Shown in pieces: positions 1-8,838 of a stretch of 45,129 bases of DNA (the stretch's first letter is position 1; the number at the start of each line of letters is the position of its first letter). The notes beneath the pieces are model-generated. The model was not told the DNA's origin. It saw nothing but the letters and a program-made list of their open reading frames with translations, and ran no database searches. Position numbers and translations under genes: made by a program. This DNA is from Nitrosopumilaceae archaeon (GTDB lineage: Archaea > Thermoproteota > Nitrososphaeria > Nitrososphaerales > Nitrosopumilaceae), in contig JANQNN010000046.1 of NCBI GenBank assembly GCA_028279545.1, positions 1-45,129 of the forward strand. The letters are read 5' to 3'.

Positions 1-1
1 A

Positions 2-145
2 GTAGGCTATGCATTTGGAGTTACAATCGTAATTCTGAAAGTAATGGATGCCGTTTGGCCAGGTGGAATCAGAGTCACTCCAAAGGAAGAGGAGATTGGT
101 CTCGATTTAGCACAGCACGGAGAAAGAGCATACGTAAACGAATAG
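2..145 (+). CDS. amt: Ammonium transporter Amt, C-terminal end (5' truncated)
   Basis: This is the last 47 codons of a membrane transporter. It begins with a hydrophobic stretch (VGYAFGVTIVILKVMDAVWP) that would be the end of the final transmembrane helix, followed by a polar cytoplasmic tail. The tail contains EIGLDLAQHGERAY, which matches the GLDxxxHGExAY signature that closes Amt/MEP/Rh ammonium channels. Amt moves ammonium or ammonia into the cell and would feed ammonia oxidation or nitrogen assimilation. The window edge removes the rest, so length and paralogue type cannot be judged. A T-rich stretch follows the stop codon. Confidence 0.85.
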   Translation, partial: VGYAFGVTIVILKVMDAVWPGGIRVTPKEEEIGLDLAQHGERAYVNE

Positions 146-153
146 AAAATTCA

Positions 154-177
154 CTTTTCTTTTCTTCTTTTTATTTT
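154..177 (+). terminator. T-rich stretch after amt
   Basis: Starting about 9 nt after the amt stop there is a run of T-tracts interrupted by C. Archaeal RNA polymerase commonly terminates on such oligo-T stretches without a hairpin. No stem-loop is visible. Confidence 0.45.
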
Positions 178-218
178 AAATTCTAAATAAATTTACATTG
201 CCTTAATTTAGGGAAATT

Positions 219-995
219 ATGATAATATCAACTTCTAATCTTGATTCAATTTTAAATGACTCTAAAACTTTGATAATTGATACCCGTTCTTTTAAGGAAT
301 ATTCTGCGGGTCATATACCTGGAGCAGTAACCCTAGATCTTTTTGCATTTCATTGGATTGATACTTCAAAAAATGGAATTGAAAATTTCAATAAGCAGGG
401 ACAAATGCTTCTTTCTTTTGCAGGAGTTGATGAAGAAAAAAAAATTGTTTTTTATGATGATGTTTCAGGAATGCTTGCTGCAAGAGGAGTTTGGTTATTG
501 ATGTATTTCTCTCATCAAGATGTGGTAATGTTAGATGGTGGGATAAAAAAATGGGAAAAGGAAAATAGGAAAATTGAAACGAAACCAAACGGGTTTAAGC
601 CAACCACTTTTACAGGAAAACCTAATTCTTCTCTTATCACGGGATTTGAAAATATCTATAAAAAATTAGAAGATCTTGTTATTTTGGATTCTAGATCTGT
701 ACGAGAATATAATGGAACAATAGTTAGGGCAGCAAAAAATGGTCATATTCCAAATGCCATCAATGTTGATTGGAGCAATAATTTAAAAGAAGATGGAACT
801 TTCAAGGAGGATTTGGAATTAAACAAAATTTATGAATTTCCTAAAGACTCAGAAATTGTTACTTATTGTCAAGGTGCTTATAGAGCAGCAAATACATTTC
901 TTGTACTAAAAAAACTAGGATTTGAAAACGTTCGGGTATATCTTGGCTCTTGGGGAGAATGGGGAAATAGACTAGAACTTCCAGTTGAAAAATAA
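219..995 (+). CDS. Two-domain rhodanese (thiosulfate/3-mercaptopyruvate sulfurtransferase)
   Basis: The 258-residue protein has two tandem rhodanese domains (about 1-125 and 135-258), the SseA/TST layout. Both carry the rhodanese signature around DxR...EYxxGHIPxA (residues 21-36 and 157-180). The C-terminal domain keeps the catalytic cysteine C217 in the loop CQGAYRA. The N-terminal domain has Asp at the equivalent place and is inactive, which is normal for the family. The reaction transfers sulfane sulfur from thiosulfate or 3-mercaptopyruvate to an acceptor. The active loop differs from the usual CG(S/T)GVT or CRxGxx forms, so the donor cannot be named. No signal peptide is present, so it should be cytoplasmic. 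It stands alone between amt and the minus-strand ATP synthase genes. Confidence 0.88.
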   Translation: MIISTSNLDSILNDSKTLIIDTRSFKEYSAGHIPGAVTLDLFAFHWIDTSKNGIENFNKQGQMLLSFAGVDEEKKIVFYDDVSGMLAARGVWLLMYFSHQDVVMLDGGIKKWEKENRKIETKPNGFKPTTFTGKPNSSLITGFENIYKKLEDLVILDSRSVREYNGTIVRAAKNGHIPNAINVDWSNNLKEDGTFKEDLELNKIYEFPKDSEIVTYCQGAYRAANTFLVLKKLGFENVRVYLGSWGEWGNRLELPVEK

Positions 996-1041
996 ATTTT
1001 TAAAATTAGTGGATTTAGGTATTATCCAAAATTAGCAAAAA

Positions 1042-1146
1042 TTAATGACCAGCTTTTGGAGCATGGTAAATTACAGAAGCACCAAAAATTGCAAACCCAA
1101 GCATAATTACTGCAGGAATTAAAGTAATTATGAACTCTTTAGACAT
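1042..1146 (-). CDS. 34-residue single-pass membrane peptide
   Basis: A short ORF with an ATG start and a purine-rich AGAGAGA ribosome-binding stretch just upstream encodes 34 residues. The order is a short charged N-terminus (MSKEF), one hydrophobic helix (about residues 6-27) and a polar, positively charged end (YHAPKAGH). It lies 55 bp beyond the stop of ATP synthase subunit I on the same strand and could be read from the same transcript. No family was recognised. It could be a small accessory subunit of a membrane complex. Coding status rests on composition and the ribosome-binding stretch only. Confidence 0.5.
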   Translation of the reverse strand: MSKEFIITLIPAVIMLGFAIFGASVIYHAPKAGH

Positions 1147-1201
1147 ATTCTCTCTTTTTTGTAGATTTTTATCGTTAATATTTCCTTTTATGCAAATTGG
1201 G

Positions 1202-3301
1202 TCATGGATTTCTCTTTTTCCAAGAATATGTATTGTAAACCGTCTCAGGAACTAATTGTTTGAACGGTTGGGATCCACCATCATACCATTTTGTAAAGAA
1301 TTCATAGAGGTGAAGCCTTAGAGATTGGATGTATACGATTAACCCCTCAATCATCATAATTCCAATTTGACCTCCAACTATTAGTACAAGTGCCGTTGGA
1401 GAATCAAGACCTCCTAGTGATGCATAGGCTTGATTGACGGTAAGTAAGAGAGCTGCGTGAACTAATAACATAATTCCAATTCGAGCATAGCTAATGGTAT
1501 GAGCCAAACATTCAATGGTTTTACCTAGAAAAACTTCCATAATTACGCTAACCATATTTCCACCCTCTTCGGGATGCTTTTTGTTGTGCTTTATTCCTCC
1601 AATTATCATCATAATAAGACATGCAATTATGAGGATTATCGACACTCTAACAACTATCCATACAACTGCCCAATCTCCCACAATTACAGAAACCCAAGGA
1701 ACAGCTTCTGTGTGAATTTTTGAATACATATTCATAACGTCATATCCTGATCCTATTGCTCCCATCATAACTCCAAATACGCCCAACCACAGGAGCAAAT
1801 TGGGAATACCCTCAAAGATCAATGCATCTTTATTTTTCTGTTTAGCATAGTTTCTAATACGCAAGAGGAAAGCCCATCCTAGATGAATAACCCCAATAAA
1901 GATGGAGACTTTGAGAATCAAAATTACTTGATCAAATGTTAATTCCGCTACGGTAATTGCTCCAACCAACCATTCTATAGAATGAAGCGGTCCGCCTTCA
2001 TGTAACAAGGCTTCAAAACCAGCAAAGTAATGAAGATGGAAACCAAACACTTCTCCTTGAAAAATTCCTGCAATACCTCCTGCAGCTCCTGACATTGCTA
2101 GTAACATTCCCCATCTAGTTAGATTACCTTGTCCTTTGAATTTGAACAATAAACCTAATCCCATTAGCAAAAATCCATGACCCACGTCTGCAAACATTAT
2201 TCCATAAAAAATTGGCCACATCAGTGCAATCATCCATGTAGGATCGAATTCTCCTTTCCTAGGAATTCCTTGACTTTGAGTAATTACTTCATATGTTCGG
2301 ACCCACTTTGGATTATCTAAATAAACTGGGGGTTCAGAAATTTCTCCGTCCTTAATTTCTTCGGTAATTGTTGTCCATTGATTTGTAACTTCGTTGAATT
2401 TTTTTTCCATTTTCTTTGGAATATAGCCTTGTATTACTGCAAAATTTTTGGTTCCACCTGGTTTACGTAATGTCTCTAAAACCTCTTTTGCTACATATGC
2501 ATTTTCATGCATTGTTAAAATTTCACCACGAATTTTTTTTGTAATTGAAGCTAGATCTTTTGAAATTACTTTTTGTTTTTCTGTTAATTCCTTTATCTTA
2601 GATTCTGCTAAAGAATAGGCCTCATCAGGAATTTGAGGAAATTCTTTGGGTATACTAAATGGATTAAAATTAAGGGCTCGCATGACTTTGAGAACTTTTT
2701 CAGAGTCCTCAATATCAGAAATTATTAAAATAGCAGATTTTTCTTTTGATTCTAAGTCATATTTGAAAATAGGAATTCCTTCTAGGGATCTTTCAATCTC
2801 CCCAAGGTCAGATGAATTGATGACAAACAAATCGGTGTAAAAATACTTTAAAGATCCAAAGCCACTCAAATCAACTTTCAGCTTCTTTGCAACCTGAAGT
2901 GTTTCTTTTAATGATTTGAATTCTTCTAAGGAATGTTTAACGTTAGAATTTTCTTTAAGTAATTTTTCAGCCTTTGTGATATCCTCAGGAGTTTTTTCTA
3001 AGTCTGAAATCAAATTTTCAATTTCATCAAGATCGTATTTTTTCTTCTTAAAGACGGTTCCTTTGAATAGGATTTCCATAATTCCTACCCGAGGTGGAAT
3101 ATTTAGTCCCTTGATTATCTCTTCAATAAATTGATGGGTTTTTTGAGCCCTCAATAAAAGATCATCAATTTCGGGAGTTACTATCTCATTTTCCATTTCT
3201 TTTTTGTGAAACCACTCAAATTCTGCTAGACGAGAAATTGCATTTGGAGTTTCTGTTCTTGGAAGAATAACGCTGCCCACCAAAAGTTCTGCAACGGTCA
3301 T
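1202..3301 (-). CDS. atpI: A-type ATP synthase subunit I (a subunit)
   Basis: About 699 residues. Roughly 350 soluble N-terminal residues, rich in predicted coiled coil, form the stator arm. The C-terminal half, from about WMIALMWPIFYG, has seven to eight membrane helices that line the ion half-channels. The segment SYARIGIMLLVHAAL near the C-terminus carries the arginine expected opposite the c-ring carboxylate. A start 15 nt further upstream would add MIVGS. I prefer the ATG at 3299-3301 because a TATA-like ATTATAATATC sits about 25 nt upstream, which makes a leaderless transcript. It is transcribed divergently from subunits E-A-B-D with 117 bp between them. Its size is normal for archaeal subunit I. 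Confidence 0.95.
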   Translation of the reverse strand: MTVAELLVGSVILPRTETPNAISRLAEFEWFHKKEMENEIVTPEIDDLLLRAQKTHQFIEEIIKGLNIPPRVGIMEILFKGTVFKKKKYDLDEIENLISDLEKTPEDITKAEKLLKENSNVKHSLEEFKSLKETLQVAKKLKVDLSGFGSLKYFYTDLFVINSSDLGEIERSLEGIPIFKYDLESKEKSAILIISDIEDSEKVLKVMRALNFNPFSIPKEFPQIPDEAYSLAESKIKELTEKQKVISKDLASITKKIRGEILTMHENAYVAKEVLETLRKPGGTKNFAVIQGYIPKKMEKKFNEVTNQWTTITEEIKDGEISEPPVYLDNPKWVRTYEVITQSQGIPRKGEFDPTWMIALMWPIFYGIMFADVGHGFLLMGLGLLFKFKGQGNLTRWGMLLAMSGAAGGIAGIFQGEVFGFHLHYFAGFEALLHEGGPLHSIEWLVGAITVAELTFDQVILILKVSIFIGVIHLGWAFLLRIRNYAKQKNKDALIFEGIPNLLLWLGVFGVMMGAIGSGYDVMNMYSKIHTEAVPWVSVIVGDWAVVWIVVRVSIILIIACLIMMIIGGIKHNKKHPEEGGNMVSVIMEVFLGKTIECLAHTISYARIGIMLLVHAALLLTVNQAYASLGGLDSPTALVLIVGGQIGIMMIEGLIVYIQSLRLHLYEFFTKWYDGGSQPFKQLVPETVYNTYSWKKRNP

Positions 3302-3385
3302 ACTTCCCACGATCATCGTACATTATAATATCTTTCTAAGTCAAAATGGAAATTGGGATCAGTATTGAAATTTCTCTCTAGCAAA

Positions 3386-3397
3386 CATTAAAATCTA
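3386..3397 (+). promoter_or_regulatory. TATA-like box for the atpE-A-B-D operon
   Basis: CATTAAAATCTA is centred about 26 nt upstream of the TTG that opens subunit E. With that spacing, transcription would begin at or within 2 nt of the start codon, giving a leaderless mRNA. No Shine-Dalgarno sequence precedes the TTG. Confidence 0.5.
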
Positions 3398-3418
3398 TTA
3401 TGGATTTACGACCCCATA

Positions 3419-4018
3419 TTGGCATCTAATTCTTCATTAGAACAGGCTATTGACAAAATACTTGAAAAGACCGAGAAAAAAATTCTTTTAGATCTCGAAA
3501 ATGCAAATTCTGCTGCTAAGCAAACCTTAGAAGATGCTCTCCCAAAAATAGAGCAAGAATACGATCAAATAATTTCAAATGGCAAAAAAGAAGCAGATAA
3601 AATTGAAAAACAGATAACTGGTAGTTCTGATTTAGAGGCCAGAAATAAGCAATTAACCTTAGTTGAGGAATCAATTGATAAAGTCTTTACAAAAGCATTA
3701 GATGAAATAGCAAATGCTGATCGCAGCGGCGATTATACTAATCTCATTAAATCATTTATGGATGAATCAACAAAAACCTTAGGAACCACTGAAGTTCTTG
3801 TTTTTACAAACAACAAAGATAAGGACATAGTCCAATCTTTAATCTCTCAATATCCAGGTGCAGAAGTTTCTTCAGAGACTATTGAGTGTCTTGGGGGAGT
3901 TAAAGTAAAATCAAAAGATGGTGCCATGACCTTTGATAATACAATAGATGCAAAAATCGAGCGATTGAAGCCTTTAATTAGGAAAGATATTGCCACCCAA
4001 TTCGGAGTAGTGAACTAA
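3419..4018 (+). CDS. atpE: A-type ATP synthase subunit E (peripheral stalk)
   Basis: This 199-residue protein has a long charged N-terminal helix (about 1-95, Lys/Glu/Ala-rich coiled coil) and a compact alpha/beta C-terminal domain ending in ...[18 protein letters not shown] and [14 protein letters not shown], typical of the E/Vma4 family. Subunit E forms the peripheral stalk and ties subunit B to the membrane subunit I. In other A-type enzymes it pairs with subunit H. The start is TTG with no ribosome-binding site, supported by TATA spacing. One base separates its stop from the start of subunit A, so the genes are co-transcribed. Confidence 0.9.
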   Translation: MASNSSLEQAIDKILEKTEKKILLDLENANSAAKQTLEDALPKIEQEYDQIISNGKKEADKIEKQITGSSDLEARNKQLTLVEESIDKVFTKALDEIANADRSGDYTNLIKSFMDESTKTLGTTEVLVFTNNKDKDIVQSLISQYPGAEVSSETIECLGGVKVKSKDGAMTFDNTIDAKIERLKPLIRKDIATQFGVVN

Positions 4019-4019
4019 G

Positions 4020-5798
4020 ATGGCAGCAGAAGGAAGAATAGTTTGGGTAAGTGGTCCAGCAGTTAAGGCAGACGGAATGGCTGATGCAAAAATGTATGAG
4101 ACTGTTACCGTAGGAAATTCCAAACTTGTAGGAGAAGTAATTAGACTTACAGGTGATGTTGCCTTTATTCAGGTTTATGAATCAACCAGTGGATTGAAAC
4201 CAGGAGAACCCGTAATTGGAACTGGAAATCCTCTAAGTGTTTTACTTGGTCCAGGAATTATAGGACAACTTTACGATGGAATTCAAAGACCTCTTAAAGA
4301 ATTATCAAAAGCATCTGGTTCTTTCATTGGTAGAGGAATTACAACTACTCCAGTTGACATGGAAAAAAATTATCACTTTGTTCCCAAGGTAAATGTTGGT
4401 GACGAAGTCACTGCTGGAAGTATTATTGGTACAGTTCAGGAAACAGACTTGATAGAACACTCCATAATGGTACCTCCTGATCACCAAGGAGGAAAGATTA
4501 CAAATATTGTAGGCGAAGGAGATTATAATTTAGATACTGAAATCGCAACAACAGAAAATAGCGGTAACACTTTTTCCATTAAGATGTATCATAAATGGCC
4601 TGTTAGAAAACCAAGACCATTCTTGAAAAGATATGATCCAACAGTTCCTCTTTTAACTGGTCAAAGAGTTATCGATACATTCTTCCCAATTGCAAAAGGT
4701 GGAACTGGTTCTATTCCAGGGGCCTTTGGAACTGGAAAAACTGTGACCTTACACCAAATTGCAAAATGGGCAGATTCTCAAGTTGTAGTTTACATTGGAT
4801 GTGGCGAGAGAGGAAATGAAATGACAGAAGTTCTTGTTGAATTCCCTGAACTCAAAGACCCAAGGACTGGAAAACCTCTTATGGATAGAACCGTCTTAGT
4901 TGCAAACACAAGTAACATGCCAGTAGCAGCAAGAGAGGCTAGTATCTATACTGGAGTAACAATTGCAGAATACTATAGAGATATGGGAAAAGACGTTGTT
5001 CTTGTTGCTGATTCTACAAGTAGATGGGCCGAAGCTCTAAGAGAGATGAGTGGACGTCTAGAAGAGATGCCAGCAGAAGAAGGTTATCCATCATATCTTG
5101 CATCAAGATTGGCAGAATTTTACGAACGAGCGGGTCGTGTTAGAGCATCAGGTAGCCCAGACAGAGATGGATCTGTTACCTTAGTTGGAGCAGTTTCTCC
5201 TTCAGGTGGTGACTTTACAGAACCAGTAACCACTCACACAATGAGATTTATCAAAACTTTTTGGGCTTTGGATGCCAAATTAGCATATTCTAGACACTAT
5301 CCATCAATTAATTGGATGAATAGTTATTCTGGATATTTGGCAGATATTGCAAAATGGTGGGGAGAAAATATCAATGAAGACTGGCTTAGTCTTCGAAGTG
5401 AAGCTTATGGTGTTTTACAAAGAGAAGATACACTAAAAGAAATTGTTAGACTATTAGGTCCAGAAGCATTACCAGATGAAGAAAAATTGATTCTAGAAGT
5501 TGCAAGAATGGTTAAGATAGGTTTGTTGCAACAAAACTCATTTGATGATGTTGATACTTACTGTAGCCCAGAAAAGCAGTACAAGTTACTAAAACTTCTT
5601 GTTGAATTTTACAAGAGGGGACAAAAAGCACTCAAGGAAGGAGCTTCATTGGCAGACATTCGCGCTTTATCAATTGTAGGTTCTATGTTAAAAGCAAGAA
5701 TGGATATTAAAGATGAGGAAGTCGCAAAACTTGATCAATTAGATGTTGATATGCAAGAACAATTCAAAAGCATTACAGGAGTGAAAGTTCAGAATTGA
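4020..5798 (+). CDS. atpA: A-type ATP synthase subunit A (catalytic)
   Basis: The catalytic 592-residue subunit of the A1 head hydrolyses or makes ATP. The N-terminal beta barrel is followed by the roughly 90-residue non-homologous insertion that separates A-type A subunits from F-type beta. The Walker A loop is GAFGTGKT (residues 234-241). The family signature for ATPase alpha/beta subunits, [22 protein letters not shown], is clear, and the C-terminal helical domain is complete. Length is normal. The gene sits between E and B, and its stop codon overlaps the TTG start of subunit B by 4 nt (TTGA), indicating translational coupling. Confidence 0.97.
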   Translation: MAAEGRIVWVSGPAVKADGMADAKMYETVTVGNSKLVGEVIRLTGDVAFIQVYESTSGLKPGEPVIGTGNPLSVLLGPGIIGQLYDGIQRPLKELSKASGSFIGRGITTTPVDMEKNYHFVPKVNVGDEVTAGSIIGTVQETDLIEHSIMVPPDHQGGKITNIVGEGDYNLDTEIATTENSGNTFSIKMYHKWPVRKPRPFLKRYDPTVPLLTGQRVIDTFFPIAKGGTGSIPGAFGTGKTVTLHQIAKWADSQVVVYIGCGERGNEMTEVLVEFPELKDPRTGKPLMDRTVLVANTSNMPVAAREASIYTGVTIAEYYRDMGKDVVLVADSTSRWAEALREMSGRLEEMPAEEGYPSYLASRLAEFYERAGRVRASGSPDRDGSVTLVGAVSPSGGDFTEPVTTHTMRFIKTFWALDAKLAYSRHYPSINWMNSYSGYLADIAKWWGENINEDWLSLRSEAYGVLQREDTLKEIVRLLGPEALPDEEKLILEVARMVKIGLLQQNSFDDVDTYCSPEKQYKLLKLLVEFYKRGQKALKEGASLADIRALSIVGSMLKARMDIKDEEVAKLDQLDVDMQEQFKSITGVKVQN

Positions 5799-7180
5799 GT
5801 TCCGAAGGCGGAGTCCAATACAGCAAAATTGCTGAAATCAAAGGTCCTCTTGTAATTGTCGATGATGTATCAAATGCAGCATTTGATGAACTTGTTGAAA
5901 TTGAAACTGGAGAAGGAGAAAGAAGATTAGGAAAAGTATTAGAAGTTGGAAATGGCAAAGCCATTGTTCAAGTGTTTGAAGGAACAACTGGACTATCTAT
6001 CTCAGGCACTAATGCTAAATTTGTTGGTAAAGTTATGGAGATGCCAGTTTCAAGAGAAGTTCTTGGAAGGGTATTTGATGGTTTAGGAAGACCAAAGGAT
6101 GGGTTACCAGATCCTATTGCTGACAAATTTATTGATATTAACGGAGAACCAATGAATCCAGAACAAAGGCAATATCCTAAAGACTTTATCCAAACTGGAA
6201 TTTCAGTAATTGATGGAATGATTACCTTGGTTAGAGGTCAAAAACTTCCCATATTTTCTGGTTCAGGAATGTCTCATAACCTTGTTGCTGCCCAAATTGC
6301 AAGACAAGCTAGTGTTGTTGGAACCCAAGATGATTTTGCAGTAGTTTTTGCAGCAATTGGTGTGCAGTATAGTGAAGCCGAATACTTTAGAAGAAGTCTT
6401 GAAGAATCTGGTGCTCTAAAAAGAAGTGTTCTTTTCTTAAATACAGCAGATGATCCTGCAATTGAGAGAATTATTACCCCTAGAGTCGCATTAACTGTAG
6501 CAGAATATTTAGCGTTTGAGCTTGGAATGCATGTCTTAGTAATTCTTACTGATATGACAAACTATGCCGAAGCATTAAGAGAAATTAGTGCAGCAAGAGA
6601 AGAAGTTCCAGGAAGAAAAGGATATCCTGGATATCTTTACACTGACCTTTCAACCATTTATGAAAGAGCAGGAAAACTAAATGGAAGAAAAGGAAGTGTT
6701 ACACAGGTTCCAATTTTATCAATGCCTTCTGATGATATTACACACCCAATTCCAGACCTTACAGGATACATCACTGAAGGACAAGTAGTACTTGGTAGAG
6801 ATTTATTCAGACAGGGTGTTTATCCACCAGTAAATATTCTGATGAGTTTGAGTAGGTTAATGAAAGATGGAATTGGTGAAGGAAGTACAAGAGCAGACCA
6901 TGGAGAAGTATCAAATCAGGTTTATGATGCATATTCTAGAGCACAAGAGGTTAGGGCCCTTGCAGGAATCGTAGGAAAAGCAGGATTAACTGAAATTGAT
7001 TTGAAATACATGGATGTCGGAGATGTATTTGAAAAAGAATTCTTGTCTCAAGCAACTGACGAGAATAGAACCATTGAAGAAACTTTGGGTATATTGTGGA
7101 GGATTATTTCTAAACTTCCAAAGAACGAAATTACCAAAATCAAAGACAAATACGTAGACCAATATTATAAGGAACAGTAG
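5795..7180 (+). CDS. atpB: A-type ATP synthase subunit B (regulatory, non-catalytic)
   Basis: The 461-residue B subunit alternates with A in the hexameric head. It lacks a proper P-loop (the region reads FSGSGMSHN where catalytic subunits have GxxGxGKT), as in all B subunits. It carries the B-type signature [25 protein letters not shown] and ends in a helical C-terminal domain. The TTG start overlaps the stop of subunit A. Four bases separate it from subunit D. Nothing looks truncated. Confidence 0.97.
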   Translation: MSSEGGVQYSKIAEIKGPLVIVDDVSNAAFDELVEIETGEGERRLGKVLEVGNGKAIVQVFEGTTGLSISGTNAKFVGKVMEMPVSREVLGRVFDGLGRPKDGLPDPIADKFIDINGEPMNPEQRQYPKDFIQTGISVIDGMITLVRGQKLPIFSGSGMSHNLVAAQIARQASVVGTQDDFAVVFAAIGVQYSEAEYFRRSLEESGALKRSVLFLNTADDPAIERIITPRVALTVAEYLAFELGMHVLVILTDMTNYAEALREISAAREEVPGRKGYPGYLYTDLSTIYERAGKLNGRKGSVTQVPILSMPSDDITHPIPDLTGYITEGQVVLGRDLFRQGVYPPVNILMSLSRLMKDGIGEGSTRADHGEVSNQVYDAYSRAQEVRALAGIVGKAGLTEIDLKYMDVGDVFEKEFLSQATDENRTIEETLGILWRIISKLPKNEITKIKDKYVDQYYKEQ

Positions 7181-7184
7181 CAAA

Positions 7185-7817
7185 ATGTCATTTGGACAAA
7201 ATGTAGCTGCAACAAAAATTGAACTTTTAAAATACAAAAAATCAAGCCAGGTTGCAACAATGGTTCAAAAGATTCTAGATGATAAGCGAAAAGTTTTACT
7301 TAAAAATATTGAAGAAATGATTACCGAGGCCTCAAAAGCAAGAGGAGGAATCTGGGATCCATTACAAGATATTTACAAATCTGTAAATGAAGCTTACCTT
7401 GCATTAGGAACCGGAACAGTTGATACTGTTGCCGAATCTACTCCACCAGTAATGGAAGTAGACATTAAAATTAGAAGAGTTGTAGACGTTAAAATTCCGG
7501 CATTAACTGTAACTGAAAATGATACAAAATCAATGCCTTATGGTTTTGCTGATACAAATTCTTCTATAGACAGAGGAGCAAAACAAATCAAAGTTTTACT
7601 TCCAAAAATCTGTAAGGCAGCAGAATATGAAAATTCAATTTTTAGCTTGGCAAAAGCTTTGGAGAAGACTCAAAAATTACTTAATGCCCTTGAAAATGTT
7701 ATAATTCCTCAGTATAAAGAAAAAATTCGATTTATTTTAGCTACATTAGAAGAAAGAGAACGAGAGGACTTCGCAAAGTTAAAAAAAGTCAAAGCTAAAA
7801 TGGAGAGTAGAGAATAA
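7185..7817 (+). CDS. atpD: A-type ATP synthase subunit D (central stalk)
   Basis: The 210-residue subunit D forms the long antiparallel coiled coil of the rotor and is the functional counterpart of F-type gamma. N-terminal (about 1-75) and C-terminal (about 130-205) helices flank a short beta region. The N-terminus (PTKxELLKxKxxLxxA in relatives) appears as AATKIELLKYKKSSQVA. Length and context, directly after B, fit well. The final TAA shares its last A with the ATG of the next small ORF. Confidence 0.93.
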   Translation: MSFGQNVAATKIELLKYKKSSQVATMVQKILDDKRKVLLKNIEEMITEASKARGGIWDPLQDIYKSVNEAYLALGTGTVDTVAESTPPVMEVDIKIRRVVDVKIPALTVTENDTKSMPYGFADTNSSIDRGAKQIKVLLPKICKAAEYENSIFSLAKALEKTQKLLNALENVIIPQYKEKIRFILATLEEREREDFAKLKKVKAKMESRE

Positions 7818-7948
7818 TGGCCAAAGAAGAGATTAAGAGATTACTTGAAAGCTCCAAAAAAGAAATAGATAATGATTATAATAATTCCGTAAAATCTATT
7901 CAAGACGATCTAAAATCATTCAAACAAAAAACACTCAATCAAATTTAA
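7817..7948 (+). CDS. 43-residue charged helical protein in the ATP synthase operon
   Basis: The ATG overlaps the subunit D stop by one base (TAATG), so translation is probably coupled. The product is a continuous Lys/Glu/Asp-rich helix with no Gly or Pro. Hydrophobic residues at I6, L9/L10, I17, Y21, V25, I28, L32, F35 and L40 suit a coiled coil. Archaeal ATP synthases have a coiled-coil subunit H of about 100 residues that pairs with E in the peripheral stalk. No H gene is visible elsewhere in the cluster, so this could be a very short H-like partner. That role is inferred from position and composition; no sequence family was recognised. Confidence 0.65.
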   Translation: MAKEEIKRLLESSKKEIDNDYNNSVKSIQDDLKSFKQKTLNQI

Positions 7949-7950
7949 CG

Positions 7951-7964
7951 TGATGATATCATCA
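7951..7964. promoter_or_regulatory. 14-bp perfect palindrome upstream of atpK
   Basis: TGATGATATCATCA is a perfect inverted repeat. It is immediately followed by the TATA-like box TTTAAATA (7968-7975), which is about 26 nt before the preferred atpK start. It could be an operator over the B-recognition element or a DNA-bending site. Palindromes of this length occur by chance a few times in 45 kb; position is what makes it notable. Confidence 0.4.
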
Positions 7965-7998
7965 TGATTTAAATATGGAATTATTAGGGAAGCAACAG

Positions 7999-8310
7999 AT
8001 GAAACCAATCGTATTATTATTATCATTTGCAGCAGTTGCCTTTACAGCAGCAGGTCTTACCGATATGGCCTTTGCTCAAGAAGAAGGAACAGGTGGAATG
8101 AGTGATGGTTCCAAATTAATTGGTGCAGGTATTGCATTTGGAGTCGCAGCAGGAGGAGCTGGACTTGGTTTAGGCCAAGTAGGTGCAGCAGGACTTGCAG
8201 TAATTAGTGAAAATCCAGCTTTACAGTCAAAAGTTTTCATATTTGTCGGAATGGTAGAATCAATTGCTATCTATGGTATAGTCATGATGTTTATCATCTT
8301 AGGACAATAG
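7999..8310 (+). CDS. atpK: A-type ATP synthase subunit K (c-ring proteolipid) with signal peptide
   Basis: From the ATG at 7999 the protein has 103 residues: a cleavable-looking leader (about 1-27, ending DMAFA before QEEG), then a two-helix hairpin. Helix 1 is glycine/alanine-rich (AGIAFGVAAGGAGLGLGQ). Helix 2 carries the ion-binding carboxylate in VESIAIYG (E87). Gln60 in helix 1, Ser88 and Tyr92 align with residues that line the ion site of Na+-type c rings. An ATG 24 nt upstream is in frame, but it overlaps the TATA box and would spoil the leader. The gene has its own promoter, which suits the many copies of c per complex. Confidence 0.93.
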   Translation: MKPIVLLLSFAAVAFTAAGLTDMAFAQEEGTGGMSDGSKLIGAGIAFGVAAGGAGLGLGQVGAAGLAVISENPALQSKVFIFVGMVESIAIYGIVMMFIILGQ

Positions 8311-8335
8311 AACAAAAAAACTTCTAATTTTTCAT

Positions 8336-8797
8336 TTAATTATATTTTAGTTGATTTACGTCTAACACTCGACCACAATATCTACATTTGAGCACTCTAC
8401 CCTCTTTGTCAAGAACATCCATAACTGATTCAATATGCTCAAAACTATTGGTAATACAATCAGGATTTGCGCAGCGAAAAATCCTATCAATCTCATTTGG
8501 AAGTGAAACCCTTCTTTTTTCTATTAATTTGTAATTTTTAATAATGTTAATTGATGCTCTTGGGGCAATTACTGCTAATTTGTTAGTATCATCATCTGCT
8601 AGAAATTTATTTTCCACTTTAATGATGTCTTTTTTCTTATATTTTGCACTAGGCACATTCAATGCAATTGTAATTAAACTTCCATCTCTTCCATCAATTT
8701 GCAGAGCTGCTAAAACTTGAAGACCTCTCCCTTCATCAATGTGGTCAATGACTGTACCCTCTTTAATTCTTCTAACCAAAAGTTCAGATTCCTGCAT
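8336..8797 (-). CDS. pyrI: Aspartate carbamoyltransferase regulatory subunit
   Basis: PyrI binds CTP/ATP and controls the PyrB catalytic trimer in the first committed step of pyrimidine synthesis. The N-terminal allosteric domain begins with LLVRRIKEGTVIDHI, a family hallmark. The C-terminal zinc domain has the four cysteines in CANPDC and CRYC that hold the subunits together. I use the ATG at 8795-8797 (153 residues). A GTG 21 nt upstream is in frame but would add MTIQSIL, which relatives lack, and the TATA-like box (reverse of 8821-8829) lies about 26 nt from the ATG. It is transcribed away from pyrB. Confidence 0.95.
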   Translation of the reverse strand: MQESELLVRRIKEGTVIDHIDEGRGLQVLAALQIDGRDGSLITIALNVPSAKYKKKDIIKVENKFLADDDTNKLAVIAPRASINIIKNYKLIEKRRVSLPNEIDRIFRCANPDCITNSFEHIESVMDVLDKEGRVLKCRYCGRVLDVNQLKYN

Positions 8798-8805
8798 CAG
8801 AATAC

Positions 8806-8830
8806 TTTGTATAGTCACCAGTATATATTA
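8806..8830. promoter_or_regulatory. Face-to-face TATA boxes of pyrI and pyrB
   Basis: TTTGTATAG (8806-8814) is about 27 nt before the pyrB GTG. TATATATTA (8822-8830), read on the minus strand, is about 27 nt before the pyrI ATG. Both transcripts would be leaderless. The two pre-initiation complexes would overlap on DNA, so the promoters probably compete or are co-regulated. Confidence 0.5.
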
Positions 8831-8838
8831 TTGAAAGA

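Noticed and set aside
8798-8818. GTG at 8818 as the pyrI start
   Set aside because: It adds seven residues not seen in relatives, and TATA spacing fits the ATG at 8797.
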